From Chloroflexota bacterium (GTDB lineage: Bacteria > Chloroflexota > Anaerolineae > Anaerolineales > Anaerolineaceae): a DNA stretch of 36,001 nucleotides. This document shows, in pieces, positions 31,231-36,001 of the stretch. The translations under genes were made by a program, and so were the position numbers. A model generated the notes under the pieces. The model saw only the letters and a list, made by a program, of their open reading frames with translations. It made no database searches and was not told where the DNA came from. Location of the stretch: positions 1 to 36,001 of the forward strand of contig JAKQJC010000069.1 of assembly GCA_029561345.1 (NCBI GenBank), given 5' to 3'. Positions within the stretch are counted from its first letter, which is position 1. Every line of letters begins with the position of its first letter.

Positions 31231-32037
31231 TTAGAACAAGAAAATGATCATGTAAAAACCAATCACGGCACCCCACAGCCACGAATCCAGGCGATCCAGA
31301 ATGCCGCCGTGGCCAGGGATCAGATTGCTTGAATCCTTAACGCCGGCAGCCCGCTTGAGCATGCTCTCACCCAGGTCGCCCAGGGGGGTGAGCAAGCCCA
31401 AAACCAGGCCCAGTAAAGCCCCTTTCAAAGGGGTGAGCACAGGAAAAGCCAGGCCCCACAGCCAGGCCAGCAGCGCGCCGCCCACAATGGCGCTGAGGGC
31501 GCCGCCAAACAGGCCTTCCCAGCTTTTCTTGGGGCTCAGGCGCGGGGCCATTTTATGACGGCCAAAGCGCTGCCCGATGAGATAAGCGCCGGCATCAGCC
31601 AGGGCAATGGTCGGGATCACCATTAGCATCCACCATTTGCCGTCTGGCAAATCGCGCAGCGAGATCATATAGGCGCCCAGCCAGCCGATGTAAAGAACGC
31701 CGCCGAGGGTGATGGCGAAATCCACCGCAGCGGTTTTCCGTCCGCGTTCATAATCCAGCAAATGCCAGGCCATGCAGGCCAGCACCATCAGACTCAGCAA
31801 AATATCAACGCCCTGCCGGCCAAAAAGGATACGGTGCAGGGTCACGCCAACTGTGCCTGCGGTCAGCAGAACACGCGAAGGCGAATAGCCGCTGACCTGG
31901 AACATGTGCCAGTACTCCCATGCGGCAATGGCATTGAGTCCCAGCACCATCAGGTAAAAAGGCCAGCCGCCCCAGGTAACCAGAACCACCAGCACAGGAA
32001 GGCCGATGATGACGGCGATCAAACGCTGCTTGAGCAT
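31231..32037 (-). CDS. cdsA: Phosphatidate cytidylyltransferase
   Basis: A 268-residue membrane protein with about eight hydrophobic spans. The C-terminal CdsA signature is complete: SMLKRAAGVKDSSNLIPGHG followed by GILDRLDSWLWG. It converts phosphatidic acid and CTP to CDP-diacylglycerol for phospholipid synthesis. AGGAAAGC precedes the ATG. It follows uppS by 5 nt and precedes glpX by 12 nt. Confidence 0.95.
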   Translation of the reverse strand: MLKQRLIAVIIGLPVLVVLVTWGGWPFYLMVLGLNAIAAWEYWHMFQVSGYSPSRVLLTAGTVGVTLHRILFGRQGVDILLSLMVLACMAWHLLDYERGRKTAAVDFAITLGGVLYIGWLGAYMISLRDLPDGKWWMLMVIPTIALADAGAYLIGQRFGRHKMAPRLSPKKSWEGLFGGALSAIVGGALLAWLWGLAFPVLTPLKGALLGLVLGLLTPLGDLGESMLKRAAGVKDSSNLIPGHGGILDRLDSWLWGAVIGFYMIIFLF

Positions 32038-32042
32038 GAAAA

Positions 32043-32774
32043 TCAGCTTTCCTGTGCCGAAACCCGGCCAAAGCGCCTTTCGCGCTTGCCGTAAGCGAGA
32101 ATCGCCTCACGCAGAGCTTCCTTATCAAAATCAGGCCAAAAGAGGGGAGTGGGATAATATTCCGCATAAGCGGCCTGCCAGATGAGAAAATTGCTCGTCC
32201 GCAGTTCGCCTGAGGTGCGAATGATCAGGTCAGGGTCAGGAATGCCAGCCGTGAACAGGTGCGCGCTGATGCTCTCTTCGGTGATCTCTTCGGGCTTCAG
32301 TCCTTCGGCGGCCATCTGGCGCAGGGCACAGACAATTTCATCGCGGCCGCCGTAGTTGAAAGCCACACACAGGGTCAGGCGCGTGTTGTCGCGGGTCAGT
32401 TCCACCGCCTTGCGCACTTTTTCCTGCAAATTGCCCGGCAGACCTTCCAGGTGACCGATATGGCGCAACTGCACACCCTGCTTATGCAGTTCAGCCAGCT
32501 CGCGTTCCAGCACCGTCTCGAGGATATGCATTAATCCCTGCACCTCGTCCTGAGGGCGGCGCCAATTTTCAGTTGAAAAGGCGTATATGGTCAGGTAGGG
32601 AATGCCAAATTCCACGCAGGCCGTGATGATGCGGCGCAGGTTTTCGGTGCCGGCCTGGTGTCCGGCCAGACGGGGCAGGCCGCGCTTGGCGGCCCAGCGC
32701 CCGTTGCCGTCCATAATCACCGCAATATGGGTGGGTTTTTTCTTAAATTCTTCTGCTTTTTGCTCTGGACTCAT
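32043..32774 (-). CDS. uppS: Isoprenyl transferase (undecaprenyl diphosphate synthase)
   Basis: A 243-residue cis-prenyltransferase. [20 protein letters not shown] (about residues 16-35) contains the catalytic Asp22, and [20 protein letters not shown] near 190-209 is the second conserved block. It builds the C55 lipid carrier for cell-wall and glycan synthesis. The start at 32774 was preferred since it gives the family's usual N-terminus; the longer frame to 32831 would overlap frr. frr ends 10 nt upstream. Confidence 0.95.
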   Translation of the reverse strand: MSPEQKAEEFKKKPTHIAVIMDGNGRWAAKRGLPRLAGHQAGTENLRRIITACVEFGIPYLTIYAFSTENWRRPQDEVQGLMHILETVLERELAELHKQGVQLRHIGHLEGLPGNLQEKVRKAVELTRDNTRLTLCVAFNYGGRDEIVCALRQMAAEGLKPEEITEESISAHLFTAGIPDPDLIIRTSGELRTSNFLIWQAAYAEYYPTPLFWPDFDKEALREAILAYGKRERRFGRVSAQES

Positions 32775-32784
32775 AAACGAGAGC

Positions 32785-33342
32785 CTAAACTTCCATGATT
32801 TCTTTCTGCTTGCGCTCGCCGATGCCGTCAATCTGCTGGATCATGCGGTCGGTCAGCTTCTGCAGTTCTTCTTCAGCGTGCTTCAGATCATCTTCAGAGA
32901 TCATTTTTTCATGTTCAAAATCGCGCAGGTCTTTCATCAGGTCGCGGCGCACATTGCGCACGGCCACGCGGGCTTCTTCAAGCCGGTTATGCACCACTTT
33001 GACCAGTTCGCGGCGGCGCTGTTCGGTGAGGGGGGGCAGGTTCAGCCGGATGGCTTTGCCGTCGTTGTTGGGGGTCAGGCCCAACTCCGAGGCCAGAATG
33101 GCCCGCTCAATGGTTTTGAGTGTACCGGGATCAAAAGGCCGAATGAGGAGTTGGCGGGGTTCAGGGACGCTGATGGAGGCAAGCTGCATCAACGGGGTCG
33201 GCATGCCGTAATATTCCACCGGCATTTTTTCAACCAGCGCCGGTGAGGCGCGTCCGGTGCGGATGCCTGAAAGATCCTCTTCCAGTGAAGCAATGGCGCC
33301 TTTCATACGGGTTTCGGCTTCTTTAATTGTTTCTTTTACCAT
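32785..33342 (-). CDS. frr: Ribosome recycling factor
   Basis: A 185-residue RRF of normal length. It has [20 protein letters not shown] near the start, [20 protein letters not shown] and [18 protein letters not shown] in the middle, and a [20 protein letters not shown] helix. With EF-G it splits the post-termination ribosome. GAGGAGG precedes the ATG. It lies between pyrH and uppS as in many bacteria. Confidence 0.97.
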   Translation of the reverse strand: MVKETIKEAETRMKGAIASLEEDLSGIRTGRASPALVEKMPVEYYGMPTPLMQLASISVPEPRQLLIRPFDPGTLKTIERAILASELGLTPNNDGKAIRLNLPPLTEQRRRELVKVVHNRLEEARVAVRNVRRDLMKDLRDFEHEKMISEDDLKHAEEELQKLTDRMIQQIDGIGERKQKEIMEV

Positions 33343-33395
33343 GACAACCTCCTCTCATAAAGATACACTAAAATGTCAAAATATAAAAGGGTAAA

Positions 33396-33419
33396 GGCCG
33401 GGTTTTACACATCCCGGCC
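33396..33419 (-). terminator. Hairpin between pyrH and frr
   Basis: GGCCGGG (33396-33402) and CCCGGCC (33413-33419) form a stem; on the minus strand TTTACCCTTTTA follows. It may be a partial terminator after pyrH. Confidence 0.5.
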
Positions 33420-33443
33420 CAAGAGATGATTTTTGTCTTAACT

Positions 33444-34204
<761 letters not shown>

Positions 34205-34210
34205 AAGAAA

Positions 34211-34813
34211 TTATGATTGTTCGCCAAGCTGCCAGCGGACAAACCGCCGGACAATGATGTTTTCGCGCATTGAAACCACAGCTTCGCTGATGAGGTCCTG
34301 AACTTTCTTGGAATCATCGCGAATGTAGGTCTGGCGCAGCAGAACGTTTTCGTCCTTGAATTTGACCAGGTAACCTTCGACAATGCGGGGGATCACGGCT
34401 TCGGGCTTGCCTTCTTCGCGGGCGCGGCCAGCAGCCACGGCACTTTCGCGTTCCAACACGTCAGCGGGAATATCTTCTTCCTTGATGTAGGTCGGGTTGC
34501 TGGCGGCAATCTGTAGGGCCAGTTCGTGGGCCAGTTTGCGGAAATCTTCCGAGCGGCCAACGAAATCGGTTTCGCAGTTCAATTCCACCATCACGCCCAC
34601 GCGGCCGTTGCCGTGCGAGTACAGTTCCACAACGCCTTCAGCAGCCTGGCGGCCGGCGCGCTTGGCAGCCGCAGCCAGCCCTTTTTCGCGCAGAAAATCG
34701 AACGCTTTTTCGAAATCGCCTTCGTTGGCTTCCAGGGCCTTGCGGCAATCCAGAATGCCAGCGCCGGTAGCTTCACGCAGCTTCTTCACCATTTCAGTTG
34801 TGATCGTCGTCAT
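34211..34813 (-). CDS. tsf: Elongation factor Ts
   Basis: A 200-residue EF-Ts, shorter than the E. coli protein (about 280) but typical of lineages with the short form. The N-terminal UBA-like domain (VKKLREATGAGILDCRKALE) and the TDFVGR core motif (VMVELNCETDFVGRSEDFRK) are present; the C-terminal part carries KFKDENVLLRQTYIRDD. It recycles EF-Tu by nucleotide exchange. It follows rpsB by 36 nt. Confidence 0.96.
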   Translation of the reverse strand: MTTITTEMVKKLREATGAGILDCRKALEANEGDFEKAFDFLREKGLAAAAKRAGRQAAEGVVELYSHGNGRVGVMVELNCETDFVGRSEDFRKLAHELALQIAASNPTYIKEEDIPADVLERESAVAAGRAREEGKPEAVIPRIVEGYLVKFKDENVLLRQTYIRDDSKKVQDLISEAVVSMRENIIVRRFVRWQLGEQS

Positions 34814-34849
34814 TCTCTTACTTCACTTTCTCAGTAATAAAATCGGAGG

Positions 34850-35704
34850 TTACTCTTCTTCCTGGAACCGGGTGGCGCCCAGTTTGGCCAGGGTTGAAGG
34901 ACCCAAAATGTCAGCTTCCTGGGGATCATCGGACATATCGAGGGCAGCAGCGCTCTTGGCCGCGGGGGCAAGGGGCTGGGCGGTGGCATCTTCGGCGGTT
35001 TCTTCCACATCGTCCTTGCGCATCATCTTGCCTTCGATGACAGCGCTGGAGACTTTGTTCACCAGCAGCTTGATGGCGCGAATGGCGTCGTCATTGGAGG
35101 GGATGACATAGTCCACGCCGCGGGGATCGCAGTTGGTGTCAACCAGGGCGATGACCGGAATGCCAACCAGGTTGGCTTCGTGCACGGCGGTGGCTTCGCG
35201 GGTCACATCCACCACAAAGACCAGGCTGGGCAGGGTCTTCATGGCGCGGATACCGCTGAGGCGGATGGTGAGGCGGTTGATTTCGCGGCTGACCAGCAGG
35301 GCTTCCTTCTTGGTCAGGCGGTTGATTTCACCGGTTTCATTCAACTTTTCGAGGCGGTCGAGTTCATTGATCCGCTGATACATGGTGACCCAGTTGGTGA
35401 GCATGCCGCCCATCCAGCGTTCGGTCACGTAGGGCATGCCGCAGCGCATGGCTTCTTCGCGCACGGTATCCTGGGCCTGGCGCTTGGTGCCAATGAACAG
35501 GATATTGCCGCCGTTCTGGACGGTGTCGCGAACGAGGTTGTAAGCCGTGCTGATGGCTTTGACAGTCTGTTGTAAGTCAATGATGTGGATGCCGTTGCGC
35601 TCGGTGAAGATGTACGGGCGCATGTAGGGGTTCCATTTGTTGGTCCGGTGGCCAAAGTGGACACCGCTTTCCAGAAGGGCCTTCATGGAAATAACGTTAG
35701 CCAT
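34850..35704 (-). CDS. rpsB: 30S ribosomal protein S2
   Basis: A 284-residue S2. MANVISMKALLESGVHFGHR, then RTNKWNPYMRPYIFTERNGI and HIIDLQQTVKAISTAYNLVR are the standard start; GGMLTNW, VDVTREATAVHEANLVGIPV and LVDTNCDPRGVDYVIPSNDD follow. A C-terminal acidic/Ala tail (about 230-284) is longer than in many species. AAGGAGAAATTG is the ribosome binding site. It heads the operon. Confidence 0.97.
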   Translation of the reverse strand: MANVISMKALLESGVHFGHRTNKWNPYMRPYIFTERNGIHIIDLQQTVKAISTAYNLVRDTVQNGGNILFIGTKRQAQDTVREEAMRCGMPYVTERWMGGMLTNWVTMYQRINELDRLEKLNETGEINRLTKKEALLVSREINRLTIRLSGIRAMKTLPSLVFVVDVTREATAVHEANLVGIPVIALVDTNCDPRGVDYVIPSNDDAIRAIKLLVNKVSSAVIEGKMMRKDDVEETAEDATAQPLAPAAKSAAALDMSDDPQEADILGPSTLAKLGATRFQEEE

Positions 35705-35822
35705 TGTTCAATTTCTCCTTGTGCGTTTTATTTCTTCCGCCTTCCTCATCCCCACCCGTCACCCCCAGCGGGGGCACGCAGGGCAGGTCAGAAGGCGTGC
35801 AGAATGGATTTATAGCGGCGCA

Positions 35823-35852
35823 AGTATATCACAGATTCGAAAAAAGAGTCAA
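35823..35852 (-). promoter_or_regulatory. Promoter of the rpsB operon
   Basis: On the minus strand TTGACT (35847-35852), an 18-nt spacer and TATACT (35823-35828), about 120 nt upstream of rpsB. The leader in between holds CATCCCCACCCG (35748-35759), also present in repeat copy C, and a CCCCCAGCGGGGGC palindrome at 35762-35775. This stretch may be a decayed copy of the intergenic repeat or an S2-binding leader. Confidence 0.7.
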
Positions 35853-35869
35853 TCCTGTTTTTCTGAGGT

Positions 35870-36001
35870 TCAGACAAAAGATCGGACATTGGGGTAAATC
35901 AAGGCTCGAAAGGTAGCCAGGGCGGTCTGCAGGACAGCCGTTTTCTGTTCCTGGGACAGGGACCATTTTTGTTTGAGCAGAACAAATAAGCCGGAATAGC
36001 G
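35870..36001 (-). CDS. 3' end of an unidentified gene
   Basis: Read from the window edge, 43 codons lead to a TGA at 35870-35872. The end of the protein reads LFVLLKQKWSLSQEQKTAVL followed by QTALATFRALIYPNVRSFV. It is helical and soluble-looking, with no recognised motif. The frame is in phase with the window edge and codon use is native-like, but the fragment is short. Confidence 0.4.
   Translation of the reverse strand, partial: RYSGLFVLLKQKWSLSQEQKTAVLQTALATFRALIYPNVRSFV

Overview
The window looks like a chromosomal segment of a GC-rich bacterium of the phylum Chloroflexota, probably class Anaerolineae. This is inferred from the gene families and their divergence (a DUF3160 lipoprotein, a short EF-Ts, MscL with a C-terminal zinc ribbon, an IS1182-like transposase start, RecX followed by RNase Y). 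It was not tested by any search. No tRNA, rRNA or CRISPR array was seen.

Region 1 (1-4270) is a lasso-peptide-type RiPP locus. Four short precursor ORFs in tandem share a Y-x-x-P-E-L leader and an aligned Asp at core position 8. They are followed by an intergenic hairpin, a PqqD-like recognition protein, an asparagine-synthetase-like macrolactam synthetase, an HPr-kinase-like protein and a DUF6504-like protein. One precursor carries an in-frame TGA exactly at the leader/core boundary. The B2 leader peptidase is not in the window, and the start of a transposase reads away from the cluster at its left edge.

Region 2 (4234-9795) holds mostly housekeeping genes: a YfcE-like phosphodiesterase, a DUF5680 protein, mscL, a 63-residue acidic protein, a probable structured RNA of about 220 nt with its own promoter and terminator, recX, rny, and a Yip1-domain membrane protein.

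Region 3 (9796-18594) is accessory. It contains three copies (9936, 11436 and about 18236) of a related intergenic hairpin repeat, a DUF4238 protein, and a resolvase-like protein that lacks the catalytic serine and has a 12-bp palindrome upstream. A secreted/lipoprotein operon follows (VCBS-type protein, DUF3160, CapA, short NACHT ATPase). Then comes ilvE, preceded by what reads as a complete translational attenuator: promoter, Ile/Leu/Val-rich leader peptide, competing hairpins and terminator.

Region 4 (18595-29930) carries a GT39 glycosyltransferase, an OmpR/HK two-component pair, and a minus-strand operon of a GT-C-like membrane protein, a 45-residue RiPP-precursor-like peptide, a gingipain-type C25 protease and an S24/S26 peptidase. 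A flavodiiron protein and a SIMPL-domain lipoprotein follow, transcribed divergently.

Region 5 (30033-36001) is the conserved translation/envelope operon rpsB-tsf-pyrH-frr-uppS-cdsA followed by glpX, all on the minus strand behind a clear sigma-70-type promoter. It is bounded by a remnant of a class-III aminotransferase and by the 3' end of an unidentified gene.
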